Origin: DASYDU01 sp050248495
GTDB taxonomy: Bacteria > Planctomycetota > Planctomycetia > Pirellulales > Lacipirellulaceae
Assembly: GCA_050248495.1 (NCBI GenBank)
Contig: JBFWSG010000002.1
Location: forward strand, 124,001-188,000
Direction of reading: 5' to 3'
Length of the DNA stretch: 64,000 nucleotides
In this document: positions 16,288 to 25,441 of the stretch, in pieces
Layout of the letters: every line of letters starts with the position of its first letter
How positions within the stretch are numbered: position 1 is the first letter of the stretch
Program-made: the position numbers and the translations under genes
The notes under the pieces: model-generated
Database searches by the model: none
What the model was told of the DNA's origin: nothing
Seen by the model: the letters and a program-made list of their open reading frames with translations, nothing else

Positions 16288-17469
16288 ATGACACGCGAAG
16301 TCGTGGTGGTAAGCGGGGCGCGGACGCCGATCGGCGGGTTCGGAGGCAGTTTGAAGGACATTCCGCCGAGCGACCTGGCGGCGCTCTGCGTGCGGGAGGC
16401 GGTGAAGCGCGCGGCGATCGAGCCGGCGGCCGTCGGACACGCGGTATTCGGCAACATCATTCACACCGATGCCCACGACCACTACCTCGCTCGCGTAGCC
16501 GCCGTGAAGGGCGGCTTGCCGGTCGAAGTCCCGGCACTCACGCTCAATCGACTCTGCGGCAGCGGCCTGCAGGCGATCGTCTCGGCAGCCCAGCTGATCA
16601 TGCTCGGCGATTGCGACGTCGCAGTGGCGGGCGGGGCCGAGAACATGAGCCGTGCCCCGTACTTTTCGCAGGCCATGCGGTGGGGCGCGCGGATGAACGA
16701 CACCACGCTGGTCGACGCGATGGTCGCCGCCCTGAGCGATCCCTTCGACGATTGCCACATGGGCATCACGGCCGAGAACGTGGCCAAGAAATATAACGTC
16801 TCGCGCGCCGATCAGGACGCGCTCGCGGCGGAAAGCCATCGCAAGGCGGCGGCCGCGATCGAGCGCGGGAATTTCAAGGAACAAATTGTGCCTGTCGACA
16901 TCAAGGTCAAGAAAGACACGGTGCAGTTTGCGGTGGACGAGACGGTGCGCGCGGATAGCACCGTCGAAAAGCTCGCTGGGCTTAAACCGGTGTTCGATAA
17001 AGAAGGCACGGTGACGGCGGGCAATGCCTCGAGCATCAACGATGCGGCCGCGGCAGTGGTGCTGATGGAGCGCCGGGCGGCGGAACGGCGCGGCCTGCGG
17101 CCGTTAGGAAGGCTCGCGGCTTACAGCTTCGCAGGGCTCGATCCGAAGTACATGGGCATGGGCCCGGTGCCGGCGGTTCGAGCCCTGCTGAAGAAAGCAG
17201 AGCTCAAAGTCTCGGACATCGACGTGTTCGAGGTGAACGAGGCGTTCGCGGCCCAGGCGCTGGCCGTCTGCCGCGAGTTGGAACTGCCGGCCGACCGCGT
17301 GAACCCCAACGGCAGCGGTATCTCGCTCGGCCATCCGATCGGCGCGACCGGCGCGATCCTGGCGATCAAGGCGCTGTTCGAGCTCAAGCGGACTGGCGGC
17401 AAGCGGGCCGTGGTGACGATGTGCATCGGCGGCGGGCAGGGGATCGCGGCACTGTTCGAACGGGAGTAA
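16288..17469 (+). CDS. phaA: Acetyl-CoA acetyltransferase (beta-ketothiolase)
   Basis: Thiolase that condenses two acetyl-CoA (or acetyl-CoA and propionyl-CoA) into a 3-ketoacyl-CoA, the first step of polyhydroxyalkanoate synthesis. 393 residues, the usual length. The acyl-enzyme Cys is C90 in NRLCGSGLQAIV, the His is in NPNGSGISLGHPIGATGA and the second Cys in TMCIGGGQG. AGGAGA lies 6 nt before the ATG. First gene of a four-gene PHA operon; phaB follows 63 nt later. Thiolases of fatty-acid degradation look similar, but the neighbours settle the role. Confidence 0.93.
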   Translation: MTREVVVVSGARTPIGGFGGSLKDIPPSDLAALCVREAVKRAAIEPAAVGHAVFGNIIHTDAHDHYLARVAAVKGGLPVEVPALTLNRLCGSGLQAIVSAAQLIMLGDCDVAVAGGAENMSRAPYFSQAMRWGARMNDTTLVDAMVAALSDPFDDCHMGITAENVAKKYNVSRADQDALAAESHRKAAAAIERGNFKEQIVPVDIKVKKDTVQFAVDETVRADSTVEKLAGLKPVFDKEGTVTAGNASSINDAAAAVVLMERRAAERRGLRPLGRLAAYSFAGLDPKYMGMGPVPAVRALLKKAELKVSDIDVFEVNEAFAAQALAVCRELELPADRVNPNGSGISLGHPIGATGAILAIKALFELKRTGGKRAVVTMCIGGGQGIAALFERE

Positions 17470-17532
17470 CGCTCCGCGGACGGCGAGAGGCATTTTCCAA
17501 TCAGACGACAATCGTGCAGCAAAGGTGCCAAC

Positions 17533-18276
17533 ATGGCTCGACTCGAAGGCAAAGCGGCGTTGGTGACGGGCGGCTCGCGCGGCATCGGGCGGGCCATCGT
17601 GCTGGAGCTCGCGCGCGAGGGTGCGCGGGTGGCAATCAACTACCAGGCGAACGACGCCCGTGCCAAAGAAGTGGCCGACGAGGCGGTCGCGCTCGGCGGC
17701 GCGGTGATGCTGGCCAAGGCCGATGTCGGCGTGGCGGAGGAAGCTCGGGCGATGGTCCGCGATGTCGTGCAGGAGTTGGGCCGGCTGGATGTGCTGGTCA
17801 ACAATGCCGGCATCACCCGCGACACTTCGCTCAAGAAGATGACCGACCAGCAATGGGACGAGGTCGTGCGGACCAACCTCGGCGGTTACTTCTACTGCAC
17901 ATCGGCGGCGATCCCCGTCATGTTGGAGCAGAAGTTCGGACGGATCGTGAACATCAGCTCGATGAACGGCCAGATCGCCGCTTTCGGCCAGGCCAACTAC
18001 AGCGCGAGCAAGGGCGGCATCATCGCCTTCACCAAAACGGCCGCGCTGGAGCTGGCCAAGGGCGGCATCACGGTGAACACGGTCGCCCCGGGCTTCACCG
18101 AGACCGACATGTTCGCCGAGATTCCTGACAAGATTCAGGACCAGATCAAGGGCCGGATCCCGCTGGGCCGCTTTGCGAAACCCGAAGAGATCGCGCGGGC
18201 GGTCGTCTTTCTGGTGGCGGACGGCGACTACATCACGGGGCAGCAGATCAACGTGAATGGCGGCGCGTTCATGTAA
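17533..18276 (+). CDS. phaB: Acetoacetyl-CoA reductase
   Basis: Short-chain dehydrogenase reducing 3-ketoacyl-CoA to (R)-3-hydroxyacyl-CoA, the monomer of PHA. 247 residues. Cofactor loop VTGGSRGIGRAI (near residues 11-22), NNAG motif, and catalytic SSMNGQIAAFGQANYSASKGG with Ser, Tyr and Lys. AAAGGTG precedes the ATG. The sequence is as close to 3-oxoacyl-ACP reductase (FabG) as to PhaB; the place between phaA and the synthase genes favours PhaB. Confidence 0.92.
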   Translation: MARLEGKAALVTGGSRGIGRAIVLELAREGARVAINYQANDARAKEVADEAVALGGAVMLAKADVGVAEEARAMVRDVVQELGRLDVLVNNAGITRDTSLKKMTDQQWDEVVRTNLGGYFYCTSAAIPVMLEQKFGRIVNISSMNGQIAAFGQANYSASKGGIIAFTKTAALELAKGGITVNTVAPGFTETDMFAEIPDKIQDQIKGRIPLGRFAKPEEIARAVVFLVADGDYITGQQINVNGGAFM

Positions 18277-18313
18277 TCGCACGAGGCGCAGGTCTCAACC
18301 GCGGAGGCAAACC

Positions 18314-18667
18314 ATGGCCGATTCGGCAACCAAAACTGACAAAGTGAATCCGTTCGACCCCTTCGGCGTGATGAAGCAGATGCGCGACGCCGGCATGGAC
18401 CAATGGTCAAAGGTCATGACCGATTTCGTGAATAGCCCGGCTTATGCCACGGCGAACGCCGACATGCTCAACGCCTGGCTGGCCACGTCGCTGCCGTTTC
18501 GCAAGGCGATGGAGACGGCCGTGAACCAATCGCTCGCGGCCATGAACATCGCCTCGCGCGACGACTACACGCGGCTCGCCGAGCGGCTCACGAACATCGA
18601 ACTGCGCTTGGACGACCTCGATGCCAAATTGGACGGCTGGATGCAGGGGCAACAACGACAGCAGTAA
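18314..18667 (+). CDS. PhaE-like subunit of class III PHA synthase (putative)
   Basis: 117 residues from the ATG at 18314, with GGAGG 8 nt upstream; an alternative start overlaps phaB. The protein is helical, with a Met/Trp-rich N-terminal half (PFDPFGVMKQMRDAGMDQWS) and a C-terminal coiled coil (RLTNIELRLDDLDAKLDGW). It lies directly before a class III-size phaC, which needs a PhaE (or PhaR-type) partner. It is much shorter than classical PhaE (about 350) and nearer in size to small phasin-like partners. Family membership is inferred from context and the coiled coil. Confidence 0.6.
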   Translation: MADSATKTDKVNPFDPFGVMKQMRDAGMDQWSKVMTDFVNSPAYATANADMLNAWLATSLPFRKAMETAVNQSLAAMNIASRDDYTRLAERLTNIELRLDDLDAKLDGWMQGQQRQQ

Positions 18668-18700
18668 TGCTGGCCGACCAAGGCGGAAAGGTTCACCATC

Positions 18701-19822
18701 ATGAGCGAATCTCAAAACGGACAAGCGACGGCGGCGATGGCGTCGGCAGCGACGACGCTCTCATTCGAAGACGTCTGCCAGGGCTGGCACGACCAGCTCG
18801 ACAACTTGCGGACCTTCAATCGACTTCTAACGACGGATGCGAAAATCGCTCAGACGCCCAAGCAGGTCGTTTGGACGCTCAACAAGGCGAAGCTCTATCG
18901 CTACACGCCGGTCAAGCCGCCCGAACAACGGCACCGCGTGCCTCTGCTCTTGGTGTTCGCCATCATGAACCGGCCGCACGTGCTCGATCTGCGGCCGGGC
19001 CACAGCTTCGTCGAGTACATGCTGCAGCACGGGTATGACGTCTATCTGCTCGACTGGGGCATTCCTGGCCCCGAAGACTGCGAGCTGAAGTACGACGATT
19101 ACACGCTGGAATACCTGCCCCGTGTCGTGCGCAAGCTCAAATCGCTCACCGGGCAGAACGATTTCAGCATGCTCGGCTGGTGCCTGGGCGCGCTGATCAG
19201 CACGATGTATTCCGCGCTGCGGCCGGACGACGGACTGCGGAATCTGGTGCTGCTCACCGCGCCGCTCGACTTCAGCGACAAAACGGCGGGCGGATTTACC
19301 CGCTGGGTCAGCGAGCCGGACTTTGATCCCGACCGGATCACCGAGATGTTCGGCAACATGCCGGGCGAGATGATCGACGCCGGCGCGAAGATGCTCAAGC
19401 CGATGGAGAATTACATCGGCACCTACTTGAATCTGTGGGACAACATCGACGATCACGGCCGCATCGAGGCTTGGCATTCGATGAACACCTGGGTGCGAGA
19501 CATCATCCCGATGTCCGGCGCCGCCTACGCTCAGCTGATCAACGAGTTCTACAAGGAGAACCGGCTGGTCGAAGGGACGTTGCGAATCCGAGGCGAGCAC
19601 GTGGAGCTCGCGCGGCTGCGGGCGAATTTGCTCAACGTGATCGCCGAGGCGGACCATATCACGCCGCCGTGCCAGTCGGAGCGGGTGATGGATCTGGTGG
19701 GGAGCGCCGACAAGGAGGTGTTCCGCGTCAAAGGCGGGCACATCGGCATCATGGCCGGCCGTGGCGCGGAGAAAACGACTTGGCCGCACATCGACGGCTG
19801 GCTCGCGGCGCGGTCGGAGTGA
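18701..19822 (+). CDS. phaC: Class III polyhydroxyalkanoate synthase catalytic subunit
   Basis: Alpha/beta-hydrolase-fold enzyme that polymerises hydroxyacyl-CoA on granules. 373 residues, the length of class III/IV PhaC (classes I and II are about 560-600). The lipase-like box is LGWCLGA with nucleophile C161; the Asp lies in AEADHITPP (D318) and the His in KGGHIG (H347). Spacings (157 and 29 residues) agree with known class III enzymes. The box ends in Ala where Gly is commoner. Third partner of phaA and phaB; the upstream coiled-coil protein is the probable activating subunit. Confidence 0.93.
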   Translation: MSESQNGQATAAMASAATTLSFEDVCQGWHDQLDNLRTFNRLLTTDAKIAQTPKQVVWTLNKAKLYRYTPVKPPEQRHRVPLLLVFAIMNRPHVLDLRPGHSFVEYMLQHGYDVYLLDWGIPGPEDCELKYDDYTLEYLPRVVRKLKSLTGQNDFSMLGWCLGALISTMYSALRPDDGLRNLVLLTAPLDFSDKTAGGFTRWVSEPDFDPDRITEMFGNMPGEMIDAGAKMLKPMENYIGTYLNLWDNIDDHGRIEAWHSMNTWVRDIIPMSGAAYAQLINEFYKENRLVEGTLRIRGEHVELARLRANLLNVIAEADHITPPCQSERVMDLVGSADKEVFRVKGGHIGIMAGRGAEKTTWPHIDGWLAARSE

Positions 19823-19911
19823 AGGAGAGAATTGGGATTGGCGGAACTATTCGGTACATTTGGTGGGTAACTGGGTCTGCAGGCGGCTTGAGATGAATTG
19901 GGTCGAGAACA

Positions 19912-21399
19912 GTGACTTGGGATTTGTTGATCGATGAGCAAGCGCTCGCGGACCTGCTAGGCACCGAATATTCCCGTTTTGCTCGCCCGGTGAAAGAAGG
20001 CCTGGTCGTCTTCCTCGGTGGTTTACCGGGCGAGCTGCAACAAACGATTCTCGCGGAGCAGATGGCGCTCGCGGCCGACGCGAGTCTTTCCGAGCGGCTG
20101 GGGATCTTGGCCCGCCGTTCTCCGGTGTTGCACAAGCTCGGGCAGGTGCTGGCGCGCGATCCGCGTTTGGCCGAGGAATTGCGGTCCCACTTCCGTCCGC
20201 TCGAATCGCTGCCGCCCACGGTCGATGTGGAGACGATTCGCACGAAGCTCGTCGACGAGCTCGGCCCGCTCGAAAACCGCCGCATCACACTCGCCGCCGC
20301 GCCGATTGCCGAGGCCAGCGTAGCGGTTGTGATTCCGTTTCACGCCGCGGGGATTCGCGGGCCGTACGAAGGCGTCTTCAAGCTGCTCAAACCGGGCATC
20401 GAATCGCGGCTCGACCAGGAGCTGGAGCTGTTGGCCCGCGTCGGCGACCATTTGGATTGCGAGTGCGAGTCGCTTCACATTCCGCAGCTCGACTATCGCG
20501 TCACGTTCGAGCAGGTCCGCGAAAAGCTCCGCTGCGAAATCCAGCTCGACCAGGAGCAGCGCAATCTGGCCGAGGCCGCCGAGTTCTATGCCGATGAACC
20601 GGACGTGCAGATTCCGACCTTGCTCGTCCACTCGACGCCGCGCGTGACCGCGATGGAGCGCGTGTTCGGCGAGAAAGTGACCGATCACCGGCTCGATGGA
20701 GAGGATGCGAAGCGCAGGCTGGCGAAGCTCGTCGTTAGCGCCGTGCTGGCGAAGCCTTTTTTCTCCAGCGCCCCCCAGGCGATGTTCCACAGCGATCCCC
20801 ACGCCGGCAATCTGCTCCACGCGCAAGATGGCCGACTGGCCCTGTTGGACTGGAGCCTCGTGGGCCATCTTGGCGAAGCGGAGCGAATTGCCATGGGGCA
20901 AATCGTGCTGGCCGCGGTGACGCTCGACGGCCCGCGAATCGAAAGCGTGCTCGCAGGTCTCGTCGAGCGTGGGCAAGTGAATCGCGCGGCGCTGCGATGC
21001 GTCGTGGACGAGAGTTTGCGCCGCCTTCGCCGCGGCGAGCTGCCGGGGCTGACCTGGCTCGTGGACCTGCTCGACGCCGCGACGCAAGCTGCCCGGCTCC
21101 GCGTCGGCGCCGACATGATGCTCTTCCGCAAGACGCTCCACATGCTCGAAGGCGTGATTGGCGAGCTGGGGGCCAAAGGCGTACGGATCGAAGACGTGCT
21201 GCTGGCGGAATTCGTGCGGCACTTCGGCCGGGAATGGCCCGACCGCTGGTTCGCGTTCCCCACGTCGCGGGCATTCTCGACGCGGCTCTCGAACGCCGAC
21301 CTGGCGGGGACGCTCCTGAGCTGGCCGCTCGCCGCGGCCCGATTCTGGCAGGCAGAGTGGCTCGACTGTTTGAGAAGTCGACACGGCATAGGAACATAG
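19912..21399 (+). CDS. ABC1/UbiB-family atypical protein kinase
   Basis: 495 residues of the AarF/ADCK/UbiB family. Recognisable are a KxGQ-like segment (LHKLGQVLARDPRLAEELRSHFRPLESLPP), the catalytic loop FHSDPHAGNLLH and the metal site LALLDWSLVGHL in place of DFG. Family members act as ATPases supporting isoprenoid-lipid or quinone biology. The N-terminal and C-terminal regions diverge, and the A-rich nucleotide loop is hard to see. The start is a GTG at 19912 with poor ribosome-binding signal. It sits between the PHA operon and the methylmalonyl-CoA genes, same strand, with a 27-nt gap to the latter. Confidence 0.82.
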   Translation: MTWDLLIDEQALADLLGTEYSRFARPVKEGLVVFLGGLPGELQQTILAEQMALAADASLSERLGILARRSPVLHKLGQVLARDPRLAEELRSHFRPLESLPPTVDVETIRTKLVDELGPLENRRITLAAAPIAEASVAVVIPFHAAGIRGPYEGVFKLLKPGIESRLDQELELLARVGDHLDCECESLHIPQLDYRVTFEQVREKLRCEIQLDQEQRNLAEAAEFYADEPDVQIPTLLVHSTPRVTAMERVFGEKVTDHRLDGEDAKRRLAKLVVSAVLAKPFFSSAPQAMFHSDPHAGNLLHAQDGRLALLDWSLVGHLGEAERIAMGQIVLAAVTLDGPRIESVLAGLVERGQVNRAALRCVVDESLRRLRRGELPGLTWLVDLLDAATQAARLRVGADMMLFRKTLHMLEGVIGELGAKGVRIEDVLLAEFVRHFGREWPDRWFAFPTSRAFSTRLSNADLAGTLLSWPLAAARFWQAEWLDCLRSRHGIGT

Positions 21400-21426
21400 G
21401 GGATACTGAAGCGGGAGGTGTTGGTC

Positions 21427-21843
21427 ATGCAACCGGTAAAGGCACTCAATCACGTCGGCATCGCGGTCCGCTCGATCGAAGTGCAGCGGCCGTTCTACGA
21501 GAGCACGCTCGGGGCAGAATTCGAAGGCCTCGAAGATGTCGCGACGCAAAAGGTCCGCGTGGCGTTCTTTCGCATCGGCGACGTGCGGCTCGAGCTCCTT
21601 GAGCCGACCGATCCGGCGAGCGCGGTGGCGAAGTTTCTCGACACGCGCGGCGAAGGGCTGCACCATCTCGCGTTTACGGTCGAAGATATTAACGAGCGAA
21701 TCGCCGAGCTCAAGTCCGCGGGCCTCCGCATGATCGACGACACGCCCCGCCCCGGGGCTCACCACATGCAAATCGCCTTTGTCCATCCGAAGAGTACGCA
21801 TGGCGTGCTGACTGAGTTATGCCAGCCGCCGAAAGCCAGTTAG
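21427..21843 (+). CDS. mce: Methylmalonyl-CoA epimerase
   Basis: Glyoxalase/VOC-fold enzyme interconverting (S)- and (R)-methylmalonyl-CoA. 138 residues. GGGAGGTG ends 6 nt before the ATG at 21427, favouring this start over a GTG 9 nt upstream. The opening NHVGIAVRSIE carries the first metal His; GEGLHHLAFTVEDI and HPKSTHGVLTELCQ carry the others, with the final Glu. It begins a tight run mce-scpC-mutA-mutB-meaB, where overlapping ATGA junctions indicate one transcript. Confidence 0.94.
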   Translation: MQPVKALNHVGIAVRSIEVQRPFYESTLGAEFEGLEDVATQKVRVAFFRIGDVRLELLEPTDPASAVAKFLDTRGEGLHHLAFTVEDINERIAELKSAGLRMIDDTPRPGAHHMQIAFVHPKSTHGVLTELCQPPKAS

Positions 21844-21863
21844 CCGCCGATGAGAGGTTCCCC

Positions 21864-23351
21864 GTGAAGACTGCCGTGAAGACATTTCCGATCATCACCG
21901 CCGAGGAGGCGGCCGAAAAAATTCCCCACGATGCCATGGTCGCGTTCAGCGGTTTCACGCCCGCCGGCGCGGCCAAGGCAGTGCCAGTGGCCCTGGCGGC
22001 CAAAGCGCGCCGGCTCCACGACGACGGGCGGCCCTATCAAATCCGCGTGCTCACGGGCGCATCGACCGGTCATAGCCTCGATGAAGCACTCGCGCAGGCA
22101 GACGCCATCAGCTGGCGCGCTCCCTATCAATCGTCCCCCGCGCTCCGCGAGCGGATCAACGACGGCCGCGTGGCGTTCGTCGACATGCACCTGTCGCACT
22201 TGCCGCAGTCAGTGCTGTTCGGCTTCTTCGGCAAAGTCGACTTCGCCGTGATCGAGGCTAGCGAGGTGACCGACGACGGCCGCGTCTATCTCACCACTTC
22301 AGTCGGCGCGTCGCCCACGTTCCTGCAGGCGGCCGACAAGGTGATCATCGAGCTCAATCGCAGCGCGTCGGCCGAGATCAGCGAGATGGCCGACATCGTC
22401 GTGCCGAAGCCGCCGCCGTTCCGCCTGGCGATCGACATGGACTACCCGCTGCAGCGGATCGGCAAGAAATACGCCCGCGTCGATCCCGAAAAAATCATCG
22501 GCATCGTGGAGACCGACGCGGTCGACGAGCTCACCGACGCCGCGCCGCCGAGTGCCAACTGTAACGCGATCGCTCGGCACGTGGTCCATTTTCTGCTCGA
22601 AGAAATGGCGAGCGGCCGGCTGCCGAGCGAGATGCTGCCGATCGAAGCGGGCGTCGGCAATGTGGCCAACGCGGTTCTCGGCGGTCTGGGTAAACATCCC
22701 GACATCCCCAACTTCATGATGTTCACCGAGGTCTTCCAGCCCGCCGCCTTCGAGCTGATGACCAAGGAGCGGATCACGGGCGCGAGCACCTGCGCGCTGA
22801 CCCTTTCGCCGCAACAGATGGCCGACCTCGTGGACGAGATCGACTTCTATTCGCCGCGATTGGTGCTGCGGCCGCAGGAAATTTCCAACAATCCGGCCGC
22901 AGTCCGTCAGATGGGTGTGATCGCGCTCAACACGGCGCTCGAGATCGACCTCTATGGCCACGTGAACTCAACGCACGTATTGGGTCAGAAGATGATGAAC
23001 GGCATCGGCGGCAGCGGCGACTTCGCCCGCAATGCGTATCTTTCGATCTTCATGTGCCCGTCGACCGCTAAGGAGGGTGCGATCTCGACCATCGTGCCGA
23101 TGGCCACGCACGTCGACCACAGCGAACATTCGGTGCAGATCGTCGTCACGGAGCAGGGGCTTGCCGATCTGCGCGGCGCGGCGCCGGAAGAACGGGCTCG
23201 CCGGATCATCGACCACTGCGCTCATCCCGATTACCGTGACTACTTGCATCGCTACGTCAGCGGCTGCCGGCCGGGCCACATCCGGCACGACCTGGGCCGC
23301 GCGTTCGAGCTGCATCAAAATCTGCAGCGCCACGGAAAGATGCTGCCATGA
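21864..23351 (+). CDS. scpC: Succinyl-CoA:acetate/propionate CoA-transferase (Ach1/ScpC family)
   Basis: Class I CoA-transferase that moves CoA between succinyl-CoA and propionate or acetate. About 495 residues from the GTG at 21864 (GAGAGG 5 nt before); an ATG at 21819 overlapping the epimerase gene is the alternative. Motifs: GFTPAGAAKAVP near the start, IEAGVGNVANAVLGGL, catalytic Glu in MFTEVFQ (about E289) and NGIGGSGDFARNAYLSIF. The family includes acetyl-CoA hydrolases, AarC and propionyl-CoA:succinate CoA-transferase; operon membership with methylmalonyl-CoA mutase favours the latter, as in the E. coli scp (sbm) operon. mutA begins on its stop codon (ATGA). Confidence 0.88.
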   Translation: MKTAVKTFPIITAEEAAEKIPHDAMVAFSGFTPAGAAKAVPVALAAKARRLHDDGRPYQIRVLTGASTGHSLDEALAQADAISWRAPYQSSPALRERINDGRVAFVDMHLSHLPQSVLFGFFGKVDFAVIEASEVTDDGRVYLTTSVGASPTFLQAADKVIIELNRSASAEISEMADIVVPKPPPFRLAIDMDYPLQRIGKKYARVDPEKIIGIVETDAVDELTDAAPPSANCNAIARHVVHFLLEEMASGRLPSEMLPIEAGVGNVANAVLGGLGKHPDIPNFMMFTEVFQPAAFELMTKERITGASTCALTLSPQQMADLVDEIDFYSPRLVLRPQEISNNPAAVRQMGVIALNTALEIDLYGHVNSTHVLGQKMMNGIGGSGDFARNAYLSIFMCPSTAKEGAISTIVPMATHVDHSEHSVQIVVTEQGLADLRGAAPEERARRIIDHCAHPDYRDYLHRYVSGCRPGHIRHDLGRAFELHQNLQRHGKMLP

Positions 23352-25441
23352 AACTCGCCGAAGAATTTTCGATTGGCGGCGACTTCCCCGCCGCGAGCTA
23401 CGCCGATTGGCGATCTCTGGTCGAAGCGGACCTCGCCGGCGTGCCGTTCGAGAAGAAACTCGTCACGCAGACGTACGAAGGCATCGACATCCAGCCGGTC
23501 TACACGCGGCAAGATTTTGACGCTGCGCACGACCCGTTCGGCTTTCCGGGCCTGCCAATGTTCGTCCGCGGCGCACAATCATTGGGGCAGGTGCTCACCG
23601 GGACCGATTTGCGACAGCAGTATGCGGAGCCGGAGCCGACGGCGGCGAACCGGGCGATACGCGAAGATTTGGCGGGCGGCGTCACGTCGGTGGAGCTGCA
23701 GCTGGATGCGGCCGCGGCGCAGGGATTCGATCCGGGCGACGAGAAAGCTGCGGCGCTCGCGGGGCAGGGCGGCGTGATGGCATATTGCGTCGATGACTTG
23801 GACGCGGCCCTGGCGAATGTTGATCTCGCCTCGGTTGGCGTCGCGCTGGTTTCAGGCGCGGCGTTCGTACCGGCGGCGGCCATGTTCACCGAACTTTGGC
23901 GGCGGCGAGACGTGCCGCTCGATCAGGCACACGGCGCGTTCAATGCCGATCCACTCACGGTGCTGGCCCGCGAAGGAAAGTTGCCGATGAGTGCGGAGCA
24001 GGCGCTCACGGCGCTCGGTGACCTGGCCGCATGGACAAGCGAGAACTTACCGCGCGTCACTGCCGTCGCCGTCGACACGTCGGCCTACCATCATGCCGGC
24101 GCGACTTCTGCGCAAGACCTCGCCATCGCCCTGGCGTCCGCCACCGCCTACCTCCGCGCGATGACCGCCGCCGGCCTCAGCGTCGATGCGGCCGCGCGAC
24201 AAATCCTCTTCCGCATCAGCCTCGGCGCGCACCATTTCCTGGCGATCGCCAAACTGCGCGCCGCACGCCGACTGTGGGCTCGCGTCGTCGAAGCGGCCGG
24301 CGGTTCGGACGCAGCTGCCGCCATGCAAATCCACGCCCGCGTGAGCGATCGCGTGCTCACCGCGCGCGACCCGTATGTCAACATCCTCCGCAACACGGTC
24401 GGCGTCTTCGCCGCGATCCTGGGCGGGGCGCAGGTTGTCACTTCGGTGCCGCTGGATCAGGTTGTCGGCCCGGCGGACAATTTCACCCGCCGCGTCGCCC
24501 GCAACACGCTGCTGATCCTTGAACAAGAAGCCCAACTTCATCGCGTGATCGATCCCGCGGGCGGCAGTTGGTTTCTCGACCGCATCACCACCGACCTTGC
24601 GACCGAAGCCTGGAAAATTTTCCAGGAGATTGAGCGCCGAGGTGGGATGCTCGCCGTGCTCGAAAGCGGTTGGATCGCCAGCGAAATCGAAGCCGCCTTC
24701 GCGCCGCGGGCCAAAGACATCGCCCGCCGCAAGGAAGGCATCACCGGCGTGAGCGAATTTCCGAACGTCGCCGAAGAGCCGATCGCGCGAAAGGCGCCCG
24801 ACGTCGCCGCGCTCCGCCGCGCCGCAATCGAACGCACTGCGAAGAAGGCAACTTCCGTCCCGGCTTCCATCGACAACTTCGCCGCTGCACTCAACGCCGC
24901 AGCCAACGGCGCGACCATCGGCCAACTCGCCCGCGCCCTGAGCTACCACCAATCACAGGCCCGCGTCGAACCGCTCCCGGCGCGCAGCTTCGCCGAGCCC
25001 TTCGAAGACCTCCGCGACGCCGCTGACGCCTGGCAAACGAAACACGGCACGCGCCCCCGCGTCTTCCTAGCCAATTTGGGCCCGGTGGCCCATCACACCG
25101 TCCGCGCCACTTACTCGAAGAACTTCTTCGAGGCCGGCGGCTTCGAGGTGCTCTCGAGCGAAGGCTTCCGCGACGCGGCCACCGCGGCCGCCGCCTTCAA
25201 AAACTCCGGCGCGTCCGTCGCCGTCATCTGCTCGTCTGACAAGCTCTATCCCGAGCTTGTGCCCCCGACCGCCGCGGCTCTCAAACAGGCCGGCGCCCGA
25301 TCGGTCGTGCTGGCCGGCAATCCCGGCGAGAACGAAGCCGCCTGGCGCGCCGCCGGCGTCGATCGATTCATCTATATCAAGTGCGACGTGCTCGCCACCC
25401 TCCGCGAAATGCTCCGCGAGGAAGGAGTCTTGGCGTCATGA
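23348..25441 (+). CDS. mutA: Methylmalonyl-CoA mutase small (beta) subunit
   Basis: Non-catalytic partner of the B12-dependent mutase, 697 residues (family 620-720). The fold follows the mutase barrel (ILRNTVGVFAAILGGAQVV, DPAGGSWFLDRITTDLA) and ends in a B12-binding-like domain that has lost the DxHxxG cobalt-ligand motif: the equivalent segment reads FLANLGPVAHHTVRATYSK. This loss is the hallmark of the small subunit. It overlaps scpC by 4 nt and mutB by 4 nt. The central linker carries many Ala/Arg residues. Confidence 0.92.
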   Translation: MKLAEEFSIGGDFPAASYADWRSLVEADLAGVPFEKKLVTQTYEGIDIQPVYTRQDFDAAHDPFGFPGLPMFVRGAQSLGQVLTGTDLRQQYAEPEPTAANRAIREDLAGGVTSVELQLDAAAAQGFDPGDEKAAALAGQGGVMAYCVDDLDAALANVDLASVGVALVSGAAFVPAAAMFTELWRRRDVPLDQAHGAFNADPLTVLAREGKLPMSAEQALTALGDLAAWTSENLPRVTAVAVDTSAYHHAGATSAQDLAIALASATAYLRAMTAAGLSVDAAARQILFRISLGAHHFLAIAKLRAARRLWARVVEAAGGSDAAAAMQIHARVSDRVLTARDPYVNILRNTVGVFAAILGGAQVVTSVPLDQVVGPADNFTRRVARNTLLILEQEAQLHRVIDPAGGSWFLDRITTDLATEAWKIFQEIERRGGMLAVLESGWIASEIEAAFAPRAKDIARRKEGITGVSEFPNVAEEPIARKAPDVAALRRAAIERTAKKATSVPASIDNFAAALNAAANGATIGQLARALSYHQSQARVEPLPARSFAEPFEDLRDAADAWQTKHGTRPRVFLANLGPVAHHTVRATYSKNFFEAGGFEVLSSEGFRDAATAAAAFKNSGASVAVICSSDKLYPELVPPTAAALKQAGARSVVLAGNPGENEAAWRAAGVDRFIYIKCDVLATLREMLREEGVLAS

